The notes below the pieces were generated by a model, which saw only the letters and a list, made by a program, of their open reading frames with translations, ran no database searches and had not been told where the DNA came from. A stretch of DNA of 64,000 bases, taken from IMG/VR virus record IMGVR_UViG_3300036851_000321, positions 1 to 64,000 of that record; one strand, 5' to 3'. Every line of letters starts with the position of its first letter. Within the stretch, counting starts at the first letter, position 1. The translations under genes and the position numbers were made by a program. This document shows positions 28,753 to 36,849 of the stretch, piece by piece. This DNA is from a virus.

Positions 28753-29177
28753 GCGACCTTGTCGTAACCGTTCCGAAGCCGATCTGGCTAGACTGGATCT
28801 ACGAGGGCGATGCCGCGGGCGAGCCGGCCACCGGAGAGGAGTGGGGCTTCTTCCTCGGTGGAGCACGCCCCGCCGCGCTTCCAGGCGACCGACTTTACAT
28901 CGTGGCTCACGGCCTGCTCCGTGGCTACGCACCGATCACGCGTATCGCACGCACGGAGCGCGGCTGGGCAATCTGCCGGAACCACGGCGCCCAAGCGGTA
29001 ACGATTGCGGGCGAGATCCACGGCTTCCGCGGGTGGCGAAAGCGCTGGTGGGACCGGGCGCAAGAGATCCCCTTCCCCGATTGGAAGATCGCGGGGGTGA
29101 AACCGCAATCGCGCGAGGACCAGTACACGCTCGACCGGCTATTTCGAGAGGCCGTTTCGTTGCCGGGGGCGGAATAG
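28749..29177 (+). CDS. Hypothetical protein, possibly PUA-like, 142 aa
   Basis: PKPIWLDWIYEGDAAGEP, PGDRLYIVAHGLLRGYAPIT and GWAICRNHGAQAVTIAGEIH follow the beta-barrel rhythm of PUA/ASCH-like domains, with a Trp-rich helix (RGWRKRWWDR). A similar protein type occurs in phage accessory regions. Function unknown. Confidence 0.55.
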   Translation: MSDLVVTVPKPIWLDWIYEGDAAGEPATGEEWGFFLGGARPAALPGDRLYIVAHGLLRGYAPITRIARTERGWAICRNHGAQAVTIAGEIHGFRGWRKRWWDRAQEIPFPDWKIAGVKPQSREDQYTLDRLFREAVSLPGAE

Positions 29178-29584
29178 TGAGCGCCCCCATCCGCTTCCAG
29201 CTCTCCCGTCGCAAGGGCTACCGCAAGCCAGAGGGTGGCGTCGTGTGTACGCGTGCGAGCCGATGGGGCAACCCGCACAAGGTAGCGGACGTGTTTCTCG
29301 AGATGCTTCGCGCGATTCCAGAGAGCGAGCGACCGAAGTATCGAAGCATTGACCACGGGAATCTGCTTCTTGAGGCCACGCGCGCCGCGATCAATCGATT
29401 CAGCGCCGACCTCTACGCCGGCAAACTCCGGGTGACCGTTGATGACGTGAGGCGTGAATTACGGGGAAAGTCGCTCGGCTGTTTTTGCGCGCTCCCGGCC
29501 GAGGGACAGTTGGACTTGTGCCACGCGGCGATCCTACTTGAAATCAGCAACCAGGAGGACGACGGCGGTGCCGAAGAAGCTTGA
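29177..29584 (+). CDS. DUF4326 family protein
   Basis: 135 residues, GTG start. CTRASRWGNPH near residue 25 and GKSLGCFCALPAEGQLDLCH near residue 105 are the family signatures of DUF4326, small phage and bacterial proteins with a predicted nucleotide- or metal-binding Cys/His site. Biochemical role unknown. Confidence 0.78.
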   Translation: MSAPIRFQLSRRKGYRKPEGGVVCTRASRWGNPHKVADVFLEMLRAIPESERPKYRSIDHGNLLLEATRAAINRFSADLYAGKLRVTVDDVRRELRGKSLGCFCALPAEGQLDLCHAAILLEISNQEDDGGAEEA

Positions 29585-30194
29585 GCTATCTGGCATGTCA
29601 TTCGGCAGGCTCTCTGTCATCTCTGAATCTGGCCGTGACAAGCACGGAGCCACGCTGTGGGCTTGTCGCTGCGCTTGTGGTGCCACGTCCGTTGTGCGTG
29701 GCGCAACCCTGGCAAGCGGTCGCGCTCGGTCTTGCGGGTGTGGTGTTCTGGAAGCAGCCCGGCTTCCAAAGAAGCATGGCGCAACCAAGTCAGCGCTCTA
29801 CCGCCGTTGGCAAGCAATGAAGGCCAGGTGCGGCAACGAAAAAGGCTCCGAGTTCCACAACTACGGCGGACGTGGGATAACTGTGTGTCCGCGCTGGCTG
29901 CATTCGTTCGAGAACTTTGCTGCCGACATGGTGGCTGAGTTCTCAGAAGACCTGGAACTCGATCGCGTCGACGTGAACGGCAACTACGAGCCGGGCAACT
30001 GTCGCTGGGCGACCCGCAAAGTTCAACAGCGAAACAAGCGCGACAACCACTTCGTCACAATTGGAGCCAAGACCCAGACCGTTCAGGATTGGGCTGAACA
30101 ACTAGGGATCAAGCCCAATACCATTGTGACCAGGTTGCGCCGCGGGTGGGACGTTGCTGATGCATTGAAGGTCGCGAACGGAGGCGAGCCATGA
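29568..30194 (+). CDS. HNH-like zinc protein, paralogue of the 21058 gene
   Basis: 208 residues from a GTG at 29568, overlapping the previous gene by 17 nt. Cys pairs (CRCACGATSVV, SCGCG) precede the conserved YRRWQAMKARCGNE, NYGGRGITVCPRW, LDRVDVNGNYEPGNCRWATR block, then one HTH-like unit (QDWAEQLGIKPNTIVTRL). It shares its core with the longer 21058 protein but lacks the zinc knuckle. Probably a nuclease or DNA-binding protein. Confidence 0.68.
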   Translation: MPKKLELSGMSFGRLSVISESGRDKHGATLWACRCACGATSVVRGATLASGRARSCGCGVLEAARLPKKHGATKSALYRRWQAMKARCGNEKGSEFHNYGGRGITVCPRWLHSFENFAADMVAEFSEDLELDRVDVNGNYEPGNCRWATRKVQQRNKRDNHFVTIGAKTQTVQDWAEQLGIKPNTIVTRLRRGWDVADALKVANGGEP

Positions 30195-30340
30195 CCACCC
30201 TGACCCGCCTCCGCATCGCCCCCTACTTCCTCGCCGGCCACACCTTCCGCGGTTGCGCCCGAAAGTACCGGTGCACCGTCAGGCAGGCCGAGGAAGCTGT
30301 CCGCGTTACGTCGCGGGAGATGCGCGGGAGGAAGCGGTGA
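30191..30340 (+). CDS. Small basic protein, 49 aa
   Basis: MTTLTRLRIAPYFLAGHTFR, then ARKYRCTVRQAEEAVRVTSR: two helices, possibly a minimal HTH. Its stop overlaps the VRR-NUC GTG. Confidence 0.48.
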   Translation: MTTLTRLRIAPYFLAGHTFRGCARKYRCTVRQAEEAVRVTSREMRGRKR

Positions 30341-30651
30341 GCGAAACCGAGATCTCCCTCAACATCCGCCGAGCCCTGAAGCTGGCCGGCTTCTGGTGCG
30401 AGCGTGTGAACAGCGGGAAGGTGCCGACGCGGGGCGGGTTCTTCCAAGGGGCAAGCAAGGGCACGCCCGACACCGTCGTCGTCTCCCCGGTGTACGGCTG
30501 GCTCGAGACCAAAACGCCCGAGGGGAAGCTCAGCGACGGGCAGCGCAAGTGGCACGCGAAGGCAAAAGCCCGTTGCGTTCGCATCGCCGTCGTCATGAGC
30601 GCGTCAGAGGCGATCGCGGTGGTTAGGGGATGGCGGAGGGAGGCCACATGA
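30337..30651 (+). CDS. VRR-NUC domain nuclease
   Basis: 104 residues, GTG start. SEIS-type opening (ISLNIRRALKLAGFWCERVN), then the PD-(D/E)XK core GTPDTVVVSPVYGWLETKT with catalytic Asp and Glu-x-Lys, and LSDGQRKWHAKA. VRR-NUC proteins cut branched DNA such as Holliday junctions or 5' flaps and are common next to phage helicases and methyltransferases. Confidence 0.82.
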   Translation: MSETEISLNIRRALKLAGFWCERVNSGKVPTRGGFFQGASKGTPDTVVVSPVYGWLETKTPEGKLSDGQRKWHAKAKARCVRIAVVMSASEAIAVVRGWRREAT

Positions 30652-30860
30652 GTGAGCTTCGTCGCAGCGTCGGCGCACTCGTGCTCTTCCACGGGGCGAC
30701 GATCGAGCGCGCGCTCAGGTTCTCCGCTTCACAGATGGAGCTTGCCGAGCGCTCGGAGGCAACTGATCCGGAGCTCCGTGACGCAGCGGGGGAACAGCTA
30801 GCCAAGATCGACGCTGCACTCGAGGCGTTCCTGGCGCTCGGGAAGGAGCTGCAGAAGTGA
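30648..30860 (+). CDS. Hypothetical helical protein, 70 aa
   Basis: LRRSVGALVLFHGATIERAL, then a long helix with LAKIDAALEAFLALGKEL. Unknown function; coupled at both ends. Confidence 0.52.
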   Translation: MSELRRSVGALVLFHGATIERALRFSASQMELAERSEATDPELRDAAGEQLAKIDAALEAFLALGKELQK

Positions 30861-31654
30861 TGGCTGAGGGTAGCTTGCGGGCGGTGGTGGAGGGGGAGGC
30901 AACGTGGGCGATCGTGCATGGGGATTGTCGCGAAGTGCTCGCCACGCTCCCGGATCGCTCCGTCGACCACGTGATTACGGATCCGCCGTACGACGAGCAC
31001 ACCCAGGCAAACATCTCGTCCGGTACCGCGTTCAAGCGGCAGCTCGACGGGTTCACGTCAGGCTCCGGGATCCCACGCGTCGACCTTGGGTTTGCCCCGC
31101 TTGAATCGTGCGACTTCGCCCGGGACCTCGTCCGCGTTTCTCGCCGCTGGACCATCTGCTTTTCCAGCATCGAGAACATCGGCGCCTACCGCGACGCCGT
31201 TGGCTCCGAGCACTGGGTGCGCGGTGGAGTTTGGTACAAGCCGAACTCGATGGGTCAGCTCACGGCGGACAGGCCGGCGAGCGCATGTGAGTTCCTGGCC
31301 ATCATGCACGCCGCGGGTGAGAAGCGGTGGAACGGGAAGGGCTCATATGCGCACTGGGTGTTCAACGGGACCCGCGGAGAACTCGAGCGTCACCCCTGCC
31401 AAAAGCCGCTCGATCTGATGCTGCGCCTCGTCGAGCAGTTCACCGATCCGGGTGACGTGATCCTGGACGCGTTTTGCGGGTCCGCCGCAACCGGGATCGC
31501 CGCGCTCAGGCTCGGGCGTCGGTTCATCGGCATCGAGTGTGATCCGCCATGGGTCGAGCTCGCGCGTGACAGGTTGATCGCGGAGACCGAGAACTCAACG
31601 GTTGCGGCACGAAGAGCAGGGCAGGTCGCGCTCTTCTCGGAGGTCCCCCAGTGA
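30857..31654 (+). CDS. Beta-class DNA methyltransferase (N6-adenine or N4-cytosine)
   Basis: 265 residues. Catalytic motif IV DPPYDEH is near the N terminus (residue ~43), and SAM motif I DAFCGSAATGIAALRLGRRF is near the C terminus: the order of beta-class enzymes. HPCQKPLDLMLRL is the conserved pre-motif I segment. No restriction gene is adjacent. With the Dcm-like and Dam-like genes it makes three orphan methyltransferases. Confidence 0.83.
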   Translation: MMAEGSLRAVVEGEATWAIVHGDCREVLATLPDRSVDHVITDPPYDEHTQANISSGTAFKRQLDGFTSGSGIPRVDLGFAPLESCDFARDLVRVSRRWTICFSSIENIGAYRDAVGSEHWVRGGVWYKPNSMGQLTADRPASACEFLAIMHAAGEKRWNGKGSYAHWVFNGTRGELERHPCQKPLDLMLRLVEQFTDPGDVILDAFCGSAATGIAALRLGRRFIGIECDPPWVELARDRLIAETENSTVAARRAGQVALFSEVPQ

Positions 31655-32718
31655 GCGCGCAACTCCTCGCCCCGTACCCCTACTTCGGAGGCAAGCGCGA
31701 CGTCGCGCCCATGATCTGGTCTCGCCTCGGACGCCCGAAGCACTACATCGAACCGTTCTGCGGGTCCGCTGCCGTTCTTCTTGCGGCACCCGAGCCCGCT
31801 TCGCTTGAGGTCATCGGCGACATGAACGGCTTCATCGCGAATTTCTGGCGCTCGGTTGTTCACCAGGCCGCCGAGGTCGCGAAGTGGGCTGACTACCCGG
31901 TCTCGCATGTGGACCTCGGTGCGCGTCACGGGTGGCTGATGGAGCAGCGTGGCGCCATCGAAGCGGGCCTACAAGATCCGAACTGGCCGGGTGACGCGAA
32001 GGTCGCCGGTTGGTGGCTCTGGGGTCAATGCTGCTGGATTGGCTCTGGGTGGTGTGATTGGGACAAGGGCGAGCGGCGCTCGAAGTGGGACCAGCGACCG
32101 CACATCACGACTCCAGGCATGGGAGTTCAAGCGAGTCAGCGACGCCGGGAGGGGGATTCAGGCGACCGGGCAGGTGCCGACGTCACCTCCGCCGGGATGG
32201 GCATTCAAGCCGCCGGCAAGGTGCCACACGTCAGCGACGCCGGGAGGGGGATTCAGGCGACCGGGCAGGTGCCGCACGTCGGCAACGCCGATCCTAGCTT
32301 CTGGACCTCCTCCGGAGCCGTCGCACATCGCTGGCTCGGAATCTTGGCGACTCGCCTCGAGCGCGTCCGCGTTGTGCACGGCGAGTGGTCACGGTGCCTC
32401 AACAACCATTACGGCGCTGAGCGGACCGCAATCTACTTCGACCCGCCGTACGAGAGCTTCGAAGGCATCTACGGCGTCAAGAACAGCGTCGCCCAAGACG
32501 TCGCCGATTGGTGCCGAGAGCACGCCGATCTCGCGATTGCGCTGTCCGGCCACGTTGGCGACTACGACCTTCCTGGATGGGACGCTGTCCAATGGGAGCG
32601 CTCCGGTAACACCTACTCGGGCAGCGGCACGAAGGACCAGGAGATGATTTGGTTTGCTCCCGCGTGTCTGCCAGCGACGCCGCCAGCTCAGCGGTCGCTT
32701 TTCCAGGAGGTCTCCTGA
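31651..32718 (+). CDS. Dam-type (D12 class) adenine methyltransferase with a repeat insert
   Basis: 355 residues. Motif I region APYPYFGGKRDVAPMIW and FCGSAAVLLA, and motif IV IYFDPPYESF, identify the alpha-class D12 family that methylates adenine. Between them, residues ~148-213 are an insert of repeated units (GMGIQAAGKVPHV, GRGIQATGQVPHV), absent from standard Dam proteins. One repeat is read in a different frame. The insert lies where the target-recognition region usually is. Confidence 0.82.
   Translation: MSAQLLAPYPYFGGKRDVAPMIWSRLGRPKHYIEPFCGSAAVLLAAPEPASLEVIGDMNGFIANFWRSVVHQAAEVAKWADYPVSHVDLGARHGWLMEQRGAIEAGLQDPNWPGDAKVAGWWLWGQCCWIGSGWCDWDKGERRSKWDQRPHITTPGMGVQASQRRREGDSGDRAGADVTSAGMGIQAAGKVPHVSDAGRGIQATGQVPHVGNADPSFWTSSGAVAHRWLGILATRLERVRVVHGEWSRCLNNHYGAERTAIYFDPPYESFEGIYGVKNSVAQDVADWCREHADLAIALSGHVGDYDLPGWDAVQWERSGNTYSGSGTKDQEMIWFAPACLPATPPAQRSLFQEVS
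32137..32280 (+). repeat. Direct repeats inside the Dam-type gene
   Basis: A ~42-bp unit beginning GTCAGCGACGCCGGGAGG occurs at about 32137-32178 and again at about 32230-32272, with a diverged copy between. The two near-identical copies are translated in different frames. Confidence 0.75.
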
Positions 32719-32808
32719 TGCCCGCCAAGCGCCAGGGGTGGAGGGGTGGGGTTGCCAGCGCGGGCGGAGGTGTGCTCAATGGAGGATGTCCGGGCGAGAG
32801 CCTGGTCC

Positions 32809-32856
32809 GTCGGCTCGGGCTCGCTGTAGTAGGCAACGCTCGAGCCGACGTTTTTT
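32809..32856 (+). terminator. Intrinsic terminator ending the early operon
   Basis: GTCGGCTCG (32809-32817) pairs with CGAGCCGAC (32841-32849), then G and TTTTTT. The loop is long (23 nt). It closes the 20.7-32.7 kb operon. Confidence 0.78.
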
Positions 32857-32869
32857 GTCGCAATCTTCC

Positions 32870-32898
32870 TTGTGATCGCTCACCCGAGCGGGTTACAT
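32870..32898 (+). promoter_or_regulatory. Possible promoter for the replication operon
   Basis: TTGTGA, 17 bp, TTACAT, directly after the terminator and about 90 bp before the HNH gene. Plausible sigma-70 match, unproven. The rest of 32719-32988 shows no gene. Confidence 0.42.
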
Positions 32899-32988
32899 TA
32901 CGACGTTCCCGGACCTACTACCGGGAGACATCGTCCCCACTTAGTGGGCGAGTGCTGCTTCGCGATGGCGGGGCGGGAAGGCGGGAGT

Positions 32989-33459
32989 GTGTCCATGGAC
33001 GGTGACGGTCGCAAGCCCATCACGATGCGCGAAGTGTGCCGCGGGTGCTCGTGCCCCGATGGCTACATCACCGAGACTGGCGCGCAAGACGTGGTCCGTT
33101 GCGTGGATTGCGATCGGTTTTGCTACAACGCGCCGCGCACGGAGACGGGTAAGAAAGTCCGCAGCGTCCAGACTGTGCACGAGGCGATCAAACCCAAGCT
33201 TCGGGCACGAGTGATCACTAGTGCCAATGGGCGCTGCCAGCTCTGCGGCAAGGGGCCTGACTCCGGCGCCACGATGCACGTGGCTCATATGGTGAGCGTA
33301 AAACAAGGCCTAGAGAGCGGCATGACGGACGCCGAAATGAATTCGGAAGCGAATCTCATTTGCGCCTGTGACGAGTGCAACCTGGGGATCGGTGAGGACA
33401 CGATCCCGCTGCGTCTCGCGCTGGCGATGATCATGGCGAAGACGAGGGTGAAGCCTTGA
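32989..33459 (+). CDS. HNH endonuclease-like zinc protein
   Basis: 156 residues from GTG 32989 (ATG 32995 is an alternative; GGGAG lies just upstream). Zinc clusters CRGCSCPDG and CVDCDRFCYN are followed by an HNH-type module: CQLCGKGPDSGATMHVAHMV, and NLICACDECNLGIG. HNH proteins cut DNA and in phages act in packaging or replication; here it starts the replication operon. Catalysis inferred from the His in HVAHM and the Asn/Cys end. Confidence 0.7.
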   Translation: MSMDGDGRKPITMREVCRGCSCPDGYITETGAQDVVRCVDCDRFCYNAPRTETGKKVRSVQTVHEAIKPKLRARVITSANGRCQLCGKGPDSGATMHVAHMVSVKQGLESGMTDAEMNSEANLICACDECNLGIGEDTIPLRLALAMIMAKTRVKP

Positions 33460-34436
33460 TCATTGTGAAGGAAGAGTTCCTAAGTAGCGTCAAGACGAAG
33501 CTCGCGGTGCGCCTCGGCGGCTGGCAGGCGATCGCTGTGTGGCTCGCGCTCAAGGGCTACGTCTCACAGAGCAACTCGGGCGGCTTTATCCCCGACGACG
33601 TGATCGACGATCTGCCCGGCATACCGGAGGCGTGGGGCCGCGCAATGAACGGACTACTTGGCTGCGGCAAGATGCGCGACGACGGCACGCGGGGCCCCGG
33701 GCTCGTGCTGAAGGTTGAGCACGGGTACCGACTGCATGACCACGACGACCACGGCACGGCGGTCGAGGTTGAGGAGTTCCGGCGGCGCAAGGCGAGGGAG
33801 CAGAAGCGGCGACGGCGCGAGGAGCTGAAACGCTTACTCGAAGCCGGACAGTCCTGCGGACAACAACCGGACACGGCAACGGACGGTCCGTCGGACACAG
33901 CAACGGACGGAGACGGACAGTCCGAACCGGACAGTCATGCGGACAGCCCCCGCGCGCGAGCGGGCACACGCCCGCGCGAGCACGCCCACGCGCGCGCTCC
34001 CAGCCCAACCCAGCCCCCTCCGGAGGAAGAAAATCCCCCTACCCCCAAGCCGAGGGACCGGATGCTCGAGAGCCTAACCGGGAACGCGCCGAAGCAACGG
34101 GCGGACGTTCTGGCCCTCTTCGAAGCCTGGAAAGCGACATTCGGTTTCACCGACGCGAAGCTTGGCGTCGGTATCTGGAACAGCGACGCCGAAACCCTGG
34201 CTGAGTGTATCGATGCGCACGGGGCGGAGGCGTGCGACCTGGTTCTGAAGCACGCGATGGGAGACGGCATGGTGAACGGGCGAGACGACGACAAGCGTCA
34301 GGCGCACGACTCGATCGCGTACATCTTCGGAAACCAAAACGCGTTCAACCGGATACTTCGCGTGGCACGCAAGGCGGCAATATCTGGTGCGCTCACTCCC
34401 GCCGAAAAGATCCGCCTCGCCGGAGAACTTCGATGA
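33456..34436 (+). CDS. Phage replication initiator-like protein
   Basis: 326 residues from a TTG overlapping the previous stop. The N-terminal 100 residues (VRLGGWQAIAVWLALKGYVS, GGFIPDDVIDDLPGIPEAWG, GLVLKVEHGYRLHDHDDHG) resemble the winged-helix start of phage replisome organisers. A charged coiled segment and a low-complexity linker follow, then a C-terminal domain (ALFEAWKATFGFTDAKLG, IAYIFGNQNAFNRIL). The gene precedes the primase-helicase, as lambda O precedes P. The linker DNA carries direct repeats that may be the origin. Confidence 0.65.
   Translation: MIIVKEEFLSSVKTKLAVRLGGWQAIAVWLALKGYVSQSNSGGFIPDDVIDDLPGIPEAWGRAMNGLLGCGKMRDDGTRGPGLVLKVEHGYRLHDHDDHGTAVEVEEFRRRKAREQKRRRREELKRLLEAGQSCGQQPDTATDGPSDTATDGDGQSEPDSHADSPRARAGTRPREHAHARAPSPTQPPPEEENPPTPKPRDRMLESLTGNAPKQRADVLALFEAWKATFGFTDAKLGVGIWNSDAETLAECIDAHGAEACDLVLKHAMGDGMVNGRDDDKRQAHDSIAYIFGNQNAFNRILRVARKAAISGALTPAEKIRLAGELR
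33844..33945. other. Candidate replication origin: repeats within the initiator gene
   Basis: GGACAC(G/A)GCAACGGACGG occurs at 33869-33886 and 33893-33910 (24-bp period). Around it GGACAGTC recurs at about 33846, 33915 and 33929, and GGACGGTCC is palindromic. Lambda has its origin iterons inside gene O in the same place between two domains. The origin role is inferred. Confidence 0.42.
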
Positions 34437-36367
34437 TCATCACCCTCTGGAATCGCCTCTTCGACCCAAGCGGAACAGAGCGCGAGCTCACGTGGAACGA
34501 ACTCGAGCTCATGCTCTCGACGCGGGCAGAATTTCTCGGCGGCGACCACCATCCGGGGTGGAGCCCGACGCGCTTTGAACCATGCCAGCGCGCGAAGGAG
34601 AACGCTCGCGCGGTCTGCGCCGCATGCTTCGACTTCGACAAGGGCGAATCGATCGCCACGGTGCTCGACCGCGTCCGTCCGATTGCGCGCGGCCTCTTGC
34701 ACACGAGCCGAAAGCATCGCGAGCAGGGGCATGGTGACCGATTCCGCGTGGTCTTCCCGCTCTCCCGCTCGGCTTCGTGGTTTGAGTTCGAGGAACTTTG
34801 GAAGCGCCTCGCGCCAGCCGTTGGGAACGTGGATCCGGCACCGAAGGACGCGAGTCGCTTCTGGTACCTCCCGGGCACGGTGAGCGGAGCCGAGTGGCAC
34901 GCGGAGAGCTGGGACGGTCCGGACATCGACGTCGACGCATGGCTCCGAAAGCCGGATCCGACGGTGCGCGCGCTGCCCGTCGTAGTCTCGCGCTCTGAGC
35001 GAACCAACACCGAGGAGCGAGCTCGCAGGTACATCGCGAAGATGGACCCAGCGGTTTCGGGCCAGAAGGGTCACCAGTCAACGTGGGACGTTGCGCTCGT
35101 GCTCATCCGTGGGTTCTCGCTCAGCGAGGATCGCGCGTACGCGTTGCTCTGTGAGTACAACACGAGATGCGTTCCGCCGTGGAGCGAGCGTGAGCTGAAG
35201 CACAAGATCAAGGGCGCTCTCGCGTCCGAAAAGGTGCCGCGTGGATTCCTGCTCGATCGCCCAGACGAGTGGAAAACCTACAAGAGCAGCATGCCCGCGA
35301 TGCCGCCCGACGACGGGCACGTGCTCGAGCCGCCGAAGGACTGGGAAGACCGTTACGCGGGCCCAGAAGAGAGTAACGAGGGTGCCCACGAGTCCGAGTC
35401 TGAGCGCGAACCGGGTGCCGACGAAGGCGAGACCCAGGGCTACGTAAGCGCCGAGCAGCGGTTCGGCGTGGTGGACATCCGGACGCTTTGCTTCGAGGTG
35501 CTCTCGGCCGTGAAGAGCGGCGTTGCTGCGCGCGGCCATACGACGGGACACGCTGACATCGACGCGCTCCTCTGCGGCCTTCGCCCCGGCATGGTCTCGC
35601 TCGTCGCCGCGAGTACGAGCTGGGGCAAGTCGAGCTGGGGAATCATGGTGGCCGACGAGAACCTACGCCGCGGCGTGCCGGTGCTCGTGGTGAGCGTGGA
35701 GGACGCGCAGCTCACGTACGGGAAGCGCATCGTGGCTCGCCGCTCCGGCGTGAACGCGATCCGTATCCGCGACAACACATGCGACGAGGGAGACATCAAG
35801 AAGATCGAAAGGGTCGCCATGCGGGCACCCAGTGATCCGTTTTACCTGAACGCAATCGGAAAGACCGTGGAGTGGTGCGCGGAGGCCATCGGAGCGATCT
35901 GCAAAGAGCGATCGATCGGTGTCATCGTGTGTGACTACGCCCAGCGCTTCCGGACGAAGAAGAACTTCGGAAGCGATCGGCGCTCCCAGGTGACCTACGT
36001 GGCGGAAGTGTTGAGCGACGCCGGTCGCGTCGGTGGTGCGCACACACTGATCCTTTCGCAGCTCAAGCGCATCGAGGGACGCGAGCCGATGATGGACGAC
36101 GTGAAGGAATCGGGGGACCTCGAGAACATGGCGGATCATGTGCTCCTGGGTCACAAGTTGCCGACCGGCGCGCGTTACTCCGAAGGGGAGGAGAAGCCAA
36201 TGAAACGCGTGATGAAGGTCCACAAGAACAAGGACGGCCCAACGTTCACGGACGCTTGGATCGACATGCCGTTCGACCTGGTGACCGCGAGTTTCGTGAC
36301 CGTAACGGGTGAAGAACAAATCAACCGCGCGCACGACGACGGAGAGCGCGCACTAGGGAGTTACTGA
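34433..36367 (+). CDS. Primase-helicase (AEP-like N terminus, PriCT, DnaB-like helicase)
   Basis: 644 residues, ATG in overlap with the initiator stop. Residues ~55-155 look like the primase-polymerase-like part of phage replication proteins (AACFDFDKGESIATVLDRVR, DRFRVVFPLSRSASW, ASRFWYLPGT). Residues ~205-265 fit a PriCT linker (STWDVALVLIRGFSLSEDRA, WSERELKHKIKGAL). From ~345 a RecA/DnaB-type helicase follows, with Walker A ASTSWGKSS (393-401), Walker B-like GVIVCDYAQ and LILSQLKR. It would unwind and prime phage DNA. The first domain is the least certain. Confidence 0.75.
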   Translation: MIITLWNRLFDPSGTERELTWNELELMLSTRAEFLGGDHHPGWSPTRFEPCQRAKENARAVCAACFDFDKGESIATVLDRVRPIARGLLHTSRKHREQGHGDRFRVVFPLSRSASWFEFEELWKRLAPAVGNVDPAPKDASRFWYLPGTVSGAEWHAESWDGPDIDVDAWLRKPDPTVRALPVVVSRSERTNTEERARRYIAKMDPAVSGQKGHQSTWDVALVLIRGFSLSEDRAYALLCEYNTRCVPPWSERELKHKIKGALASEKVPRGFLLDRPDEWKTYKSSMPAMPPDDGHVLEPPKDWEDRYAGPEESNEGAHESESEREPGADEGETQGYVSAEQRFGVVDIRTLCFEVLSAVKSGVAARGHTTGHADIDALLCGLRPGMVSLVAASTSWGKSSWGIMVADENLRRGVPVLVVSVEDAQLTYGKRIVARRSGVNAIRIRDNTCDEGDIKKIERVAMRAPSDPFYLNAIGKTVEWCAEAIGAICKERSIGVIVCDYAQRFRTKKNFGSDRRSQVTYVAEVLSDAGRVGGAHTLILSQLKRIEGREPMMDDVKESGDLENMADHVLLGHKLPTGARYSEGEEKPMKRVMKVHKNKDGPTFTDAWIDMPFDLVTASFVTVTGEEQINRAHDDGERALGSY

Positions 36368-36849
36368 TGGCCGATGGACTCAACAGATGTATGCTTCTTG
36401 GGAATCTAGGCGCTGACCCGGAACTCAGGATGACGAGCGGCGGACAGGCCGTTCTCAAGTTGCGGCTTGCCACGAGCGAGACGTACCTCGATCGCAACAA
36501 GGTCCGCCAGGAGCGCACGGAGTGGCACAGCGTCGTCATCTGGGGGAAGCGCGGCGAAGCCCTGGCGAAGATCCTCGCCAAGGGCTCGCGCATTTTCGTC
36601 GAAGGTGGGCTCAGGACATCGAGCTACGACGACAAGGAGGGTCACAAGCGCTACAAGACCGAGGTCGTGGCGAACAACATCATCCTTTCGGGTGGTGCGC
36701 GCGGTGGTGACAAGGGGCCTAGCGAATCGCCGACGACAGCAGGCGGCGGATACAGCGACGAGGACTACGGGGTGAAGCCACCGGGGAGCGACGATGAAAT
36801 CCCGTTTGCCTTCGTGACATACGGTAGCCGCGAGGCGTGGTGGCCATGA
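36367..36849 (+). CDS. ssb: Single-stranded DNA-binding protein
   Basis: 160 residues. Standard SSB OB-fold: LNRCMLLGNLGADPELRMTS, AVLKLRLATSETY, EWHSVVIWGKRGEALAKIL, GSRIFVEGGLRTSSYDD and VVANNIILSGG. The acidic end has DDEIPFAF, the partner-binding tip of bacterial SSB, but is followed by ~11 extra residues. Protects single strands during replication and RecE/RecT recombination. TGATG overlap with the helicase gene. Confidence 0.9.
   Translation: MADGLNRCMLLGNLGADPELRMTSGGQAVLKLRLATSETYLDRNKVRQERTEWHSVVIWGKRGEALAKILAKGSRIFVEGGLRTSSYDDKEGHKRYKTEVVANNIILSGGARGGDKGPSESPTTAGGGYSDEDYGVKPPGSDDEIPFAFVTYGSREAWWP

Noticed and set aside
32719-33005. ORF extending from the end of the Dam-type gene through the terminator
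   Set aside because: It crosses a strong intrinsic terminator and the probable promoter; composition does not resemble a protein.
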